Part shown: in pieces, positions 33,450 to 42,120 of the stretch | How the letters are laid out: every line of letters starts with the position of its first letter | Position numbering within the stretch: the first letter of the stretch is position 1 | Program-made: the position numbers and the translations under genes | The notes under the pieces: model-generated | Databases searched by the model: none | What the model was told of the DNA's origin: nothing | What the model saw: only the letters and a program-made list of their open reading frames with translations | Origin: Natronomonas salsuginis | Lineage (GTDB): Archaea > Halobacteriota > Halobacteria > Halobacteriales > Haloarculaceae | Direction: 5' to 3' | Length of the DNA stretch: 64,000 nt | Assembly (NCBI RefSeq): GCF_005239135.1 | Contig: NZ_QKNX01000003.1 | Location: 1 to 64,000 of the forward strand

Positions 33450-34657
33450 CGATTCTGGTCCTCGACGGAAGCCAGCGAGCGTCCTTGGCGATGGTTCGAT
33501 CTTTGGGGCATCACGGCTTGTCGGTCCATGTAGGTGAGACACACACTCCGTCGCTCTGTTCGTTCTCGAAATATGCCAACAAAAGCGTCACCTATGCAGA
33601 TCCTCAAGAGAGTCGAGAGTTGTTCATTCAAGATCTCAAACGAATCCTGCAACAATCTGACTACGAGATGGTGTTCGCTTCGAGAGAGGTGACTACTATA
33701 CCGCTTTCGTATTTTAAATCTGAACTAAAAAAAGAAACAATCATCCCGTTTCCCGACCGGGAGACAATGGAATTGACAGTAGACAAATCCAGAACGTTCA
33801 CGATTGCAGACAATATCGGTATTCCCACCCCAACAACGTACACTCTCTGTGAGCCGGACGAGCTCACAGAGATCGATGATCAGCTGGAATATCCACTGGT
33901 CGTCAAACCACAATCGAAGACGACCTGGGTCGGCGACCAGCCTAGGATGTTGAAAGTCACTGAAGAAAATTACGTTGACGACTTCGATGAGTTACAATCT
34001 GTCTCTGAGAAAATTTACGACGCCGTCAACATGATGCCGTTGATTCAGGAGTACATCCCTGGGGAGGGATATGGTGTCGAACTACTGTGCGATCGCGGGA
34101 GTTCACGGGCACTGTTTATGCATCACCGGCTGCGTGAATATCCTATCACAGGTGGAGCCAGTACGTACCGGGAAAGCATTTACAAATCTAAATTGGAAGA
34201 GCCGGCCGTTGACCTACTTGAAGCAATGGACTGGCACGGCGTCGCGATGGTTGAGTTTAGGCTTGACGAGCGGGACGGGTTACCAAAATTAATGGAAGTA
34301 AATGGGCGGTTCTGGGGGTCGCTCCCGCTCGCCATCGCGGCTGGAATCGATTTCCCATACCTCCTCTATCGGCTATATCGTGGCGAATCTATTCCGGATG
34401 TCGACTACGATACCGACGTCACAAGCAGATGGCTCTTCCCGGGAGATATTCTTTGGTTCGCGTCGTCACTCAAAAACAGGTCGAATCGACTTGGAACTCT
34501 CCGCACATTCACTTCTGTCCGCAATCAGCATTATGATATTCTCTCGCCCTCGGATCCGCTTCCGGTCGTCGGTGCGCTACAAAATATGCTCCATCAGGGA
34601 TTCAACGTTTTGAAGGGAAAGCGGAACCTCTCGGGCGAGGTGACTAAAAAAAGCTAG
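33446..34657 (+). CDS. ATP-grasp ligase
   Basis: A 403-residue ATP-grasp enzyme. The N-terminal pre-ATP-grasp fold (MTILVLDGSQRASLAMVRSLG) is followed by DKSRTFTIADNIGIPTPTTY, YPLVVKPQSKTTW (nucleotide Lys) and KLMEVNGRFWGSLPLAI, which carries the metal-binding Glu-x-Asn. Enzymes of this group join a carboxylate to an amine or other acceptor through acyl phosphate. Next to a deacetylase, a likely acceptor is the freed amine of a sugar. This is inference from context. Confidence 0.82.
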   Translation: MTILVLDGSQRASLAMVRSLGHHGLSVHVGETHTPSLCSFSKYANKSVTYADPQESRELFIQDLKRILQQSDYEMVFASREVTTIPLSYFKSELKKETIIPFPDRETMELTVDKSRTFTIADNIGIPTPTTYTLCEPDELTEIDDQLEYPLVVKPQSKTTWVGDQPRMLKVTEENYVDDFDELQSVSEKIYDAVNMMPLIQEYIPGEGYGVELLCDRGSSRALFMHHRLREYPITGGASTYRESIYKSKLEEPAVDLLEAMDWHGVAMVEFRLDERDGLPKLMEVNGRFWGSLPLAIAAGIDFPYLLYRLYRGESIPDVDYDTDVTSRWLFPGDILWFASSLKNRSNRLGTLRTFTSVRNQHYDILSPSDPLPVVGALQNMLHQGFNVLKGKRNLSGEVTKKS

Positions 34658-34658
34658 T

Positions 34659-35867
34659 CTAAAGATAGCCGAGGTCGGATAGTTGTTTGATTGACTCATC
34701 GGAAAGGTCGATATCGTCTCGCACGATTTCCTCACCGGCGCTGTGGGTCTCGAAAATGTCTCTCGCTTCTGACGCCGAAAAGGCAGGAGAACCGTACTTT
34801 TGCTCCGTATCGACAATTGCCTGATAGCTCGCCTGGAACTGCCTATTATATCTCGTATATTTCCCGTTCGGGAGGGCGAAGGTACGAAAGAGGTAGACGA
34901 GGAGTCTTATCTGATAGCCAGACTGTACAAAGCTTCGACCGCCACTCCGGTCGTACACAGCTTCTACCTCGTAATGCATTGTCGGCATCGTATTAGCGAC
35001 GGTCGGGTTCACCCGACGTAAGTAATCGTTCACACTTCGGTTGTAATAGCAGATACCAATATCGGCGAGATCTTTATTGAGAAGATTTTTTCCAGGAAGG
35101 TCGGGCCACGGATCGTATCCCAAAATATCCAGTAGCGTCGGCATTAGATCGACGTGTCGGAATAAACCGCTTGTGTCGAGATCCGGGTCAATATCTGGAT
35201 GAATGAACGTTGTCGGAACGTACACCAACTCTGGGCCTGCCGGGTAGTCGTGTCCGATTTGACCGTATTCACCAAGATATTCTCCGTGATCGGACATGGC
35301 GATGACGAGCGTGTCGTCTTCGATTCCACGCTCCCGGAGAATTTCTAAACGGCGGTCAAGTCTATTAAACCAGTCGTCTATCGCGTCATCATAATCCGTT
35401 TGCAAGGTGTCGATATCGTGGCCAGTACGCTTGAAATAACGGCTTCCTTCCTTTGGGTCTTCCAGCTCTGGCGGATACGGCGCGTGGCCACCTATATCAC
35501 GGTCAACCGCAACAAACGGTTCATCGATCTCCGCTAACGGTTTCTGTTGTTGGTAACCGAATAATTGTTGTTCGATACGTAGCCATTCGTGAAAGTCAGT
35601 TCCGCTTTCATCGAATACTACATTATGATTTTCGAGGTCAAAAAGATGTGGCGTATCTCCGAGCTGCTGAAAAAATCCGTGAATTCCATGTGTCGTTGGT
35701 TGCTTGCCGGAAAAAATTGACGCAAATGATGTTGGAGTATGGGTTGATGCTGCAATTGTCTTCAATGTCTTCCCACGTTCGGCTAATTTTTCCTTGGTTT
35801 TGTCATATCGAACCGCATCTCCAACGAATATATATACGTTTTTAATATCTAAATCGCTTAGTGTCAC
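34659..35867 (-). CDS. sulfatase-like alkaline phosphatase superfamily enzyme
   Basis: A 402-residue protein. NVYIFVGDAVRYDKT carries the first metal Asp, AASTHTPTSFASIFSGKQP the nucleophile region (Thr/Ser rather than the Cys of true sulfatases), and LVIAMSDHGEYLGEYGQIGHDYP the DHG...GH metal site. It ends in KQLSDLGYL, a tail seen also in the enzyme at 42,121-43,611. Without the Cys-x-Pro-x-Arg motif, phosphoesterase or phosphoglycerol/phosphoethanolamine transfer is more likely than sulfatase activity. It starts at GTG and is convergent with the ATP-grasp gene. Confidence 0.82.
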   Translation of the reverse strand: MTLSDLDIKNVYIFVGDAVRYDKTKEKLAERGKTLKTIAASTHTPTSFASIFSGKQPTTHGIHGFFQQLGDTPHLFDLENHNVVFDESGTDFHEWLRIEQQLFGYQQQKPLAEIDEPFVAVDRDIGGHAPYPPELEDPKEGSRYFKRTGHDIDTLQTDYDDAIDDWFNRLDRRLEILRERGIEDDTLVIAMSDHGEYLGEYGQIGHDYPAGPELVYVPTTFIHPDIDPDLDTSGLFRHVDLMPTLLDILGYDPWPDLPGKNLLNKDLADIGICYYNRSVNDYLRRVNPTVANTMPTMHYEVEAVYDRSGGRSFVQSGYQIRLLVYLFRTFALPNGKYTRYNRQFQASYQAIVDTEQKYGSPAFSASEARDIFETHSAGEEIVRDDIDLSDESIKQLSDLGYL

Positions 35868-35979
35868 TACCAGAAGTAGTGAGTCCAGCCAATATAAATA
35901 TGAAGATTCAACAGCAGGTATTTAGAAAAAGTTGTATGCACCAGACAGCAGCACAATGTACCGACACCCAGAGCGATAG

Positions 35980-37023
35980 ATGAACTCAGATATTGTAATT
36001 GGAATTGGACATCCAGCCCACGTTCACTTCTACAAGAACGCTATCAAGGAACTCAGCGAGTCTGGATACAAAGTTCATGTCGTTAGCAAACGACGGCCAT
36101 TAGCAATAGATTTGTTACAGAACTATGGCATTGAACACAAAGTTGCAGGTCGGTTAAGAATTCAGCATGATAGTCTTCTGAAGACGGCTTTATCTTTTGC
36201 TTCGTTTGAACTGGACATGATCAACGAAGCCAGAAAGCATAATCCTTCAGTCGTTACTGGTGTCGGGAATATTCCGTTATCACATGCTTCCGCTATCTTT
36301 GATTGCGAATCCCTGATCTTTACGGATACAGAACATGCTGAATTAGCGAATAGAATCACGTTTCCGTTTGCCGATCGTATTTATACACCAGATTGTTATA
36401 TCGGAGACATTGGCATAAAACAAGTTCGTTACCCAAGTTATCACGAGTTGGCATATCTGCACCCTAAACGATTCGAACCAGATCCAACAGTTTTAGACGA
36501 TGTTAACGTTAATCCTGATGATTCGTTTGTCATTCTGCGACTTGTTGCATGGAATGCGATTCATGACATGGGTGACAGTGGTTTCGAAAATCTTCACGAT
36601 ATCGTTACTGCTCTAGAAGAGACTGGAGTAGAGGTGTTTATCACCTCCGAAGCGCCGCTTCCTGAATCAGTTTCCGATCGGCGTCTCACAATTGAACCCC
36701 ATCGTATTCATGACCTGATGTACTACGCAGATCTCTTTATTGGGGAGAGCGCTACGATGGCTACTGAAAGTGCTGTCCTCGGTACGCCTGCGATTTTCGT
36801 ATCATCCAGTCGGCGTGGGTACACTAACGAACTGGAGGACGAATATGGACTGGTTTTCAATTATTCTGGGCCGAATCGACAAATAAATGGACTCAATCAA
36901 GCGATATCGATTCTCGACGAGTACGACGAGACTGTGTGGCGGAAGCGGAGGGAACAGCTGCTCAAGGAAAAAATCGATACGACTGATTTTATCATTGATC
37001 AGATTACCTCGAGGCAGTCATAA
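35980..37023 (+). CDS. DUF354-family glycosyltransferase-like protein
   Basis: A 347-residue GT-B-like protein. IGIGHPAHVHFYKNAIKELSE is the typical N-terminal nucleotide-fold opening of DUF354, followed by GVGNIPLSHASAIF and a C-terminal domain with LFIGESATMATESAVLGTPAIFVSSSRRGY, equivalent to the donor-binding segment of UDP-sugar epimerases/GT28 enzymes. It probably works on a nucleotide sugar in surface-glycan assembly. It stands alone on the plus strand, in AT-rich DNA. Confidence 0.82.
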   Translation: MNSDIVIGIGHPAHVHFYKNAIKELSESGYKVHVVSKRRPLAIDLLQNYGIEHKVAGRLRIQHDSLLKTALSFASFELDMINEARKHNPSVVTGVGNIPLSHASAIFDCESLIFTDTEHAELANRITFPFADRIYTPDCYIGDIGIKQVRYPSYHELAYLHPKRFEPDPTVLDDVNVNPDDSFVILRLVAWNAIHDMGDSGFENLHDIVTALEETGVEVFITSEAPLPESVSDRRLTIEPHRIHDLMYYADLFIGESATMATESAVLGTPAIFVSSSRRGYTNELEDEYGLVFNYSGPNRQINGLNQAISILDEYDETVWRKRREQLLKEKIDTTDFIIDQITSRQS

Positions 37024-37228
37024 ATAACCTGGGTCTTCGAGGTGCTCAAAAAACTACTCTTCGTTGCCTCGATTGGTCGTAGGTCGTAAGTTTGTATTAA
37101 AACCGGCTCATTACCTTTTATCCACCAGGTTTCCAAACATATTGGAACACTATTGATGAAATAAACTATCATTCCTGTCAAAAATATACGATTGCCTAAT
37201 AACATGATTACACATTTTCTGAGGAGAA

Positions 37229-38410
37229 TTATTTATCTTCCAATGAGATTTCAATATCCCAATCCGAGAGCCTCGCTGCTTCGTACAATCGAGCTGTGAG
37301 TGTTTCTGGATCGGGATTGTTTCGTGCGAACGTCTCTTTTTCGTTATCCCAGCACTTTTTGAACTGTCGGGATAACCACTGCTCTTGATCGAGTTTTGTT
37401 CCCCGATCGAACTCGTCAAGCGCATACGCAAGCTCTATGCCAGACACGTTGTACGGATACCCATAAATAGTATCTTCTAATTCATCGACAAAAGTATCCG
37501 ATTCTATGGCCGTGAAGATCCGGTCAATCCAGGATGTTGACCATAGTTTATGGTCCGGATATACCTTCTTTAGTAAGGCAAACCCGTATAGGTGGAAAGA
37601 TTGATAACCGATTTTTTTTTCTCGAGCGACCTTAGAAGTTGCGGGGAGTCGAGAGAATGGAGTCAATTTAATAAATAATTCTCTGAATAGATCTGAATCC
37701 CTCATCGGTATTCGAACAGCCAGTAATACTAGTGTCATGCGGGCTCGTTGATCTGCAATCGCGATGTAAGGCCACATTTTTTTTGGTGGCTGAGCCCCGA
37801 GTTCTATTAAACCTCTATTATCAATATTGATCTGTGATTCAATCTTATCGAGAAAATGACTTATCCGTTTGTTAATTTCCGGATCTACATCATTGGATGT
37901 TGATAACAATGCCCCGGCAGATGCAAACCAGAGTTGATGATTAAATGTTGAATCGAAACAGAGGACTTTTCCATTAATTTCGACCCGTTTCCAGAGTCCG
38001 AGACGATCATCAAATGGATGTTGAAGGAATACCTCTTCAGCGGTTTTAATAAGTTCTGGACAATCTACGATATTACTGTATTTAGCAATCGCTTCGATAG
38101 TCCAAGCTTGTCCTATGAGCCCGTTGCAATGGTCCTTAACATTCGAGTCACGATGATGAAAAGTATACCCATAGGGCCTAGCTTCTTTAGATGATAAATA
38201 GGCAGCTGCAGAATTTGCGCTATTTAAATATGCCTCATCTTCAGTCTGTAAATAAAGTTCGCAAAGAAGTACTAAATAGTGGGATGTATTACGCACTGGA
38301 GTTTCTGAGTCCTGATGAGGGCCATTACATCCTGGGGGAAAGGAACCATCTGAACGCTGCTGGCTGACAGCATTATCTGCGACAACACGTATATAATCAC
38401 ATAGCTTCAT
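37229..38410 (-). CDS. AglQ-like protein of the N-glycosylation cluster
   Basis: A 393-residue protein with repeated helices, suggesting an (alpha/alpha)6 barrel like those of unsaturated glucuronyl hydrolases. Examples are DGSFPPGCNGPHQD, NTSHYLVLLCELYLQ, DHCNGLIGQAWTIEAIAKYS and FNHQLWFASAGALL. It resembles AglQ of Haloferax glycosylation clusters, thought to help process a hexuronic acid on the glycan. The assignment rests on remembered similarity and context. The strand is opposite to DUF354, with a 205-base gap between their 3' ends. Confidence 0.65.
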   Translation of the reverse strand: MKLCDYIRVVADNAVSQQRSDGSFPPGCNGPHQDSETPVRNTSHYLVLLCELYLQTEDEAYLNSANSAAAYLSSKEARPYGYTFHHRDSNVKDHCNGLIGQAWTIEAIAKYSNIVDCPELIKTAEEVFLQHPFDDRLGLWKRVEINGKVLCFDSTFNHQLWFASAGALLSTSNDVDPEINKRISHFLDKIESQINIDNRGLIELGAQPPKKMWPYIAIADQRARMTLVLLAVRIPMRDSDLFRELFIKLTPFSRLPATSKVAREKKIGYQSFHLYGFALLKKVYPDHKLWSTSWIDRIFTAIESDTFVDELEDTIYGYPYNVSGIELAYALDEFDRGTKLDQEQWLSRQFKKCWDNEKETFARNNPDPETLTARLYEAARLSDWDIEISLEDK

Positions 38411-38504
38411 TGTTAACTATTGAATACCTATCAAAATATAATATTCATCTCTTCTGATGCCTGGCAGAACATTCTATAATCATTTCACTAAAAGTCAATT
38501 ATGA

Positions 38505-39695
38505 CTAACGTAGATTAGGTAATGACTGCTGATATATGTTTTCAAATTCATCAATATTCTCTCTCCAGGAGAAAGTCTCGGCAAATGATTGGATCTTTCT
38601 TTTATCCCATGATCTTGACAGGGCATCATCAATTGTTTCCGAAAGTATTTGAGGGTTTTTGGGTGGTACTCTATAACCAACTTCATTAGATGGTATTACC
38701 TCTTCAGGAACATTTGTTGTACCAATTACAGGAATACCGTTTATCATCGCCTCAATAAAAACTAACCCAAACGATTCACCCTCACTTGGCAAAACCATTA
38801 AATCAGAATGACTGTAATATTTTGATATATTTTCAACATAACCATGCAGGTGTATTTGATCAAGTCCCCTTTGATCTATTTGATTTTCTACTTGTTTTCT
38901 CTCCCCACCATCGCCAAAAATATGGACACCCATCTGCGGATATTGTTTTATTAATTGTTCAACTGCATCAATCAATACATACACTCCTTTTCTTTTAATT
39001 AAATCCCCTACAAACATAATATTATAATCATAATCACGATATGCATCGGGAGCCACACCATCTGACGATATATAACCGACATCCACTGGGTTAAGTATAA
39101 CTCTAGAATTTTCTGGAAGGCAATCGAAATAAATCTCCGCATCATTTCGGAGTTTCTCGCTGATGAATATCAGATGATCTGCTTCATATATATTATTCCT
39201 AATAAGGTCATACATCATTTGACTAACTTCATCATCCGTAGCCTCAATACTGGTAAAACTATGTACGGATGTTATAAGTGGTGTCTGTTCTGCTATGCAT
39301 CTAGCTATCGGGAAGCGTTGTTGTATATGGTGGACATGAACTATATGTGGATTCCATCCTATCGTGGACTGCTTTGCGTTTAAAAAATACAGTATATATT
39401 TCAACTTGTCAGTAATAGAAAATTGATCAAACTTACGCGTAAGGTATTTTATATTAGTCAAATTTTCATCTAAAAATAAAGATCTGAATAAAGATTCCGG
39501 GTTCATTCCAAAAATAGAAACACCATCAATTATTTTCGGCTTAGACGTTTTAGTAATAATATTTTCAGCAAAGACAGCAACATCATGCCCTTGCTCTACC
39601 AATTTCTTTGATAGCTGCCAAACGTGCGTATGAACCCCACCGCTTGTTTTACCCCCGACAGACGGTGGTAAAGGGCCTATTTGTAGTACTTTCAT
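38505..39695 (-). CDS. family 4 glycosyltransferase
   Basis: A 396-residue GT-B glycosyltransferase. KVLQIGPLPPSVGGKTSGGVHTHVWQLS is the N-terminal Rossmann start, YNIMFVGDLIKRKGVYVLIDAV the linker to the donor domain, and MVLPSEGESFGLVFIEAMINGIPVIGTTNVPEEV carries the E-x7-E motif. It would transfer a sugar from a nucleotide donor onto the lipid-linked glycan. The DNA is the most AT-rich coding sequence of the window, suggesting recent transfer. The ATG at 39695 begins the canonical strand. Confidence 0.9.
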   Translation of the reverse strand: MKVLQIGPLPPSVGGKTSGGVHTHVWQLSKKLVEQGHDVAVFAENIITKTSKPKIIDGVSIFGMNPESLFRSLFLDENLTNIKYLTRKFDQFSITDKLKYILYFLNAKQSTIGWNPHIVHVHHIQQRFPIARCIAEQTPLITSVHSFTSIEATDDEVSQMMYDLIRNNIYEADHLIFISEKLRNDAEIYFDCLPENSRVILNPVDVGYISSDGVAPDAYRDYDYNIMFVGDLIKRKGVYVLIDAVEQLIKQYPQMGVHIFGDGGERKQVENQIDQRGLDQIHLHGYVENISKYYSHSDLMVLPSEGESFGLVFIEAMINGIPVIGTTNVPEEVIPSNEVGYRVPPKNPQILSETIDDALSRSWDKRKIQSFAETFSWRENIDEFENIYQQSLPNLR

Positions 39696-39701
39696 TACCA
39701 A

Positions 39702-40132
39702 ATTATCTCCTGTCCTGTTGGTAAGGATTTCGCATTACAACATATTGCCCCACTATAATAGATCATATTTATAAATGATTATATGAAGTGATTTATCAAT
39801 AGAGCATAGAGCGCCAAAATAGATCAACCAATCAGAATCATTCTCCTTGAGCATCAAGGAAATCCAGAAGAGATATAATCGAATAAAAAGCAATAGCAAG
39901 AAGTAGTTATCAATAATTGAACCCAAGCAAGTAATCAAATCGGAACAGTTACTAAACGTCATAATAAATCCAAAGGAATCCAGAACTAGCTCAATATAGT
40001 CGAAAAAGTTCAGGACCAGATGGAGGTAGTACTCAGATCTTGCCAATAATCAGATGGTCAAAAATACTTAAACAGATAGTGGTTGAGGAGTATAGAGGTA
40101 TCTATTGTCCATGTGTATGAACCAGTATAATC
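39702..40132. other. 431-base AT-rich region between divergent genes
   Basis: No well-supported gene. A 97-codon minus-strand frame (39753-40046) encodes a Phe/Leu/Ile-rich sequence with a possible membrane helix, but AT-rich non-coding DNA readily gives such frames, and it has no family resemblance I can see. A TATA-like ACTTAAA near 40,066 could serve the membrane-protein gene at 40,133 with a leader of about 35-40 bases. Confidence 0.45.
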
Positions 40133-42067
40133 ATGAATAATTTAGAGCCGAACAAATGGATAGAACAGCTTATCCGCCCTCAAATTCTTGGCCCGTTGCT
40201 AATCATCATCGGGTTCATCGGATTATACTTCTCAACCATCGTTCGAAATCCGTATACAATACTCTATCCGTTAGTTCTCATCGGTGCAGTAAGCGCTTTC
40301 TACCTGCTCCGTCCTCATACAGAGATCAAGATGGTCATACTGGAAACTACCTATTTGAAAGCGATTTTAGTAGTCATCTTTGTACTTTGTTCCCTACTCA
40401 TACTCCAGTACCGTGCTTCGGGATTTCATCGAACTAATATCGTGTTCTATTTTACGTTCGCAGCCTACGTCTTCTCAGCACTTTTCATCCTTAGTAGCTC
40501 TCATGAGACGATCGGACTCTTGACGATTCTGCTTATAGGGATTACAAACAGGCTGACTTCATATTATAACAGCGCCCTGTATAGCGGTGTCGATATATAT
40601 TCCCATAGTCACTTTGTACAAACTACCGCGCAGGAAGGATCACTAATAGTTTTCTCAACGAATAAGTATTTTTATTCCCCTTTTTACCACATCTTGGTAG
40701 CCGTTGGTGAACTCACCTATAGCGTTCCAACTCGAGATGCAATCGCACTTACTGTACTTCTCGCCGTTACCGTTTTACCTGTAATTATCGTCTATTCAAT
40801 CACGTCTGCGTTCTGGAATCGACAGGTCGGATTGATCGCCGGATGGCTGTACGTCACGGCTGATTTTGCGATCAATTGGGGAATTCAAGTAATTCCAACT
40901 TCGCTCGGCGTTGTATTCTTCGCACTCCTTTTGTTCTCGTTAGTGAAGTACACCAATCTAAAAGAGAAACGTCAGTACGGGCTCGTTATTTCCTTTATTG
41001 TTTCACTGATGTTTACTCACCAAGTCAGCCTGTTTATTGGAATCACTGCGATAGGGGTCCTAACCCTCGTTATACTTATCTACCGAATGGAACTCTCCGA
41101 GACCGCGTTAAATCTCGGGCTAGTAGCTGGCTTTTCAATGTTCGTGGACTTTATTGTCACGAAATATAGCGGACCAAGTGGAGAAGCAAGCTTCTTTGAT
41201 GTAGTTCTCGGTAATTTACTGGCTGCGCTACTATCTATGGGTGCTTTAACCCGTTCAGAAATTAAGTTGCCACAGGATCCGACGATTAGTCCAAGTGGGG
41301 CGGCGGCTCTCACTCTTTTACAGGTAACCGGATCAGCACTCCTTCTCCTGCTCGCCGTTTTCGGCGCACTGTATTGGTTGTCTATGCAACGAACAAACCG
41401 TGAATTCTTTACAGGCGTTCTTTTGAGTGGAATTGTTACAGCGCTACTCGCGGTGACACTCGCCGGTCCTGCTATCGGACTCCGCAACCTCTTACCGAAT
41501 AGATGGTGGGCATTTTTGTATCTCCCGTTAACTATACTAGCCGGCCCCGGATTATTGGTTTTGGTTCAAGAGATGCGATATAAATGGACTGGAAGATCAG
41601 AAATGGTGATTGGGTTTGTAGTTCTACTCCTGTTTATATCCCCATATACTGTCTTGATGGTAGGAAACCATGCGGGTGCGCCCGATCAGCCATTCCTTGA
41701 TGATGCTCCGGGAGCTGAGAGTCTGAGCATATCTGATCAGGACCAAGAACTGATTGAGCACTCTGAACGTTATCAAGGCGATCTTGATATTATAACTGAT
41801 CGCCGACTATCTGCGATATTTTCTCGATATTACGATGTATCTTCACGTACCCTATACATTGATTATAATGAACCAGCGTCTCTATATCAGCCATCAATAA
41901 TTGTCAATCGTAAATACATTCATACTAAGCATGCACAATATGAAGTTGAGTATAATGATCAGCGGATGGTAGTTCATGGGGCATTCCCGCTTAAGCATTT
42001 GCCGGTTGATAATAAAAGCCAACTTTACAATAGTGGGGATAACTCATTAACGTATTATCGGGTATGA
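40133..42067 (+). CDS. large polytopic membrane protein, GT-C-like
   Basis: A 644-residue protein with roughly 13 membrane helices in residues 15-520 and an extracytoplasmic C-terminal domain of about 110 residues. An acidic loop (YSGVDIYSHSHFVQTTAQEG) after the early helices resembles the catalytic Asp loop of GT-C lipid-sugar-dependent glycosyltransferases, and THQVSLFIG sits in a later loop. No family can be named with confidence. Its position between GT4 and flippase genes suggests a glycosyltransferase or polymerase of the surface glycan. Confidence 0.7.
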   Translation: MNNLEPNKWIEQLIRPQILGPLLIIIGFIGLYFSTIVRNPYTILYPLVLIGAVSAFYLLRPHTEIKMVILETTYLKAILVVIFVLCSLLILQYRASGFHRTNIVFYFTFAAYVFSALFILSSSHETIGLLTILLIGITNRLTSYYNSALYSGVDIYSHSHFVQTTAQEGSLIVFSTNKYFYSPFYHILVAVGELTYSVPTRDAIALTVLLAVTVLPVIIVYSITSAFWNRQVGLIAGWLYVTADFAINWGIQVIPTSLGVVFFALLLFSLVKYTNLKEKRQYGLVISFIVSLMFTHQVSLFIGITAIGVLTLVILIYRMELSETALNLGLVAGFSMFVDFIVTKYSGPSGEASFFDVVLGNLLAALLSMGALTRSEIKLPQDPTISPSGAAALTLLQVTGSALLLLLAVFGALYWLSMQRTNREFFTGVLLSGIVTALLAVTLAGPAIGLRNLLPNRWWAFLYLPLTILAGPGLLVLVQEMRYKWTGRSEMVIGFVVLLLFISPYTVLMVGNHAGAPDQPFLDDAPGAESLSISDQDQELIEHSERYQGDLDIITDRRLSAIFSRYYDVSSRTLYIDYNEPASLYQPSIIVNRKYIHTKHAQYEVEYNDQRMVVHGAFPLKHLPVDNKSQLYNSGDNSLTYYRV

Positions 42068-42120
42068 CTAACTCATCGATGTATAATATTACTTCTTAAA
42101 CATTATGAGTTGATCAATAT

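Noticed and set aside
39753-40046. 97-codon minus-strand frame in the AT-rich gap
   Set aside because: Phe/Leu/Ile-rich composition is expected by chance in AT-rich DNA; no family resemblance or clear promoter. Kept only as a note on the gap.
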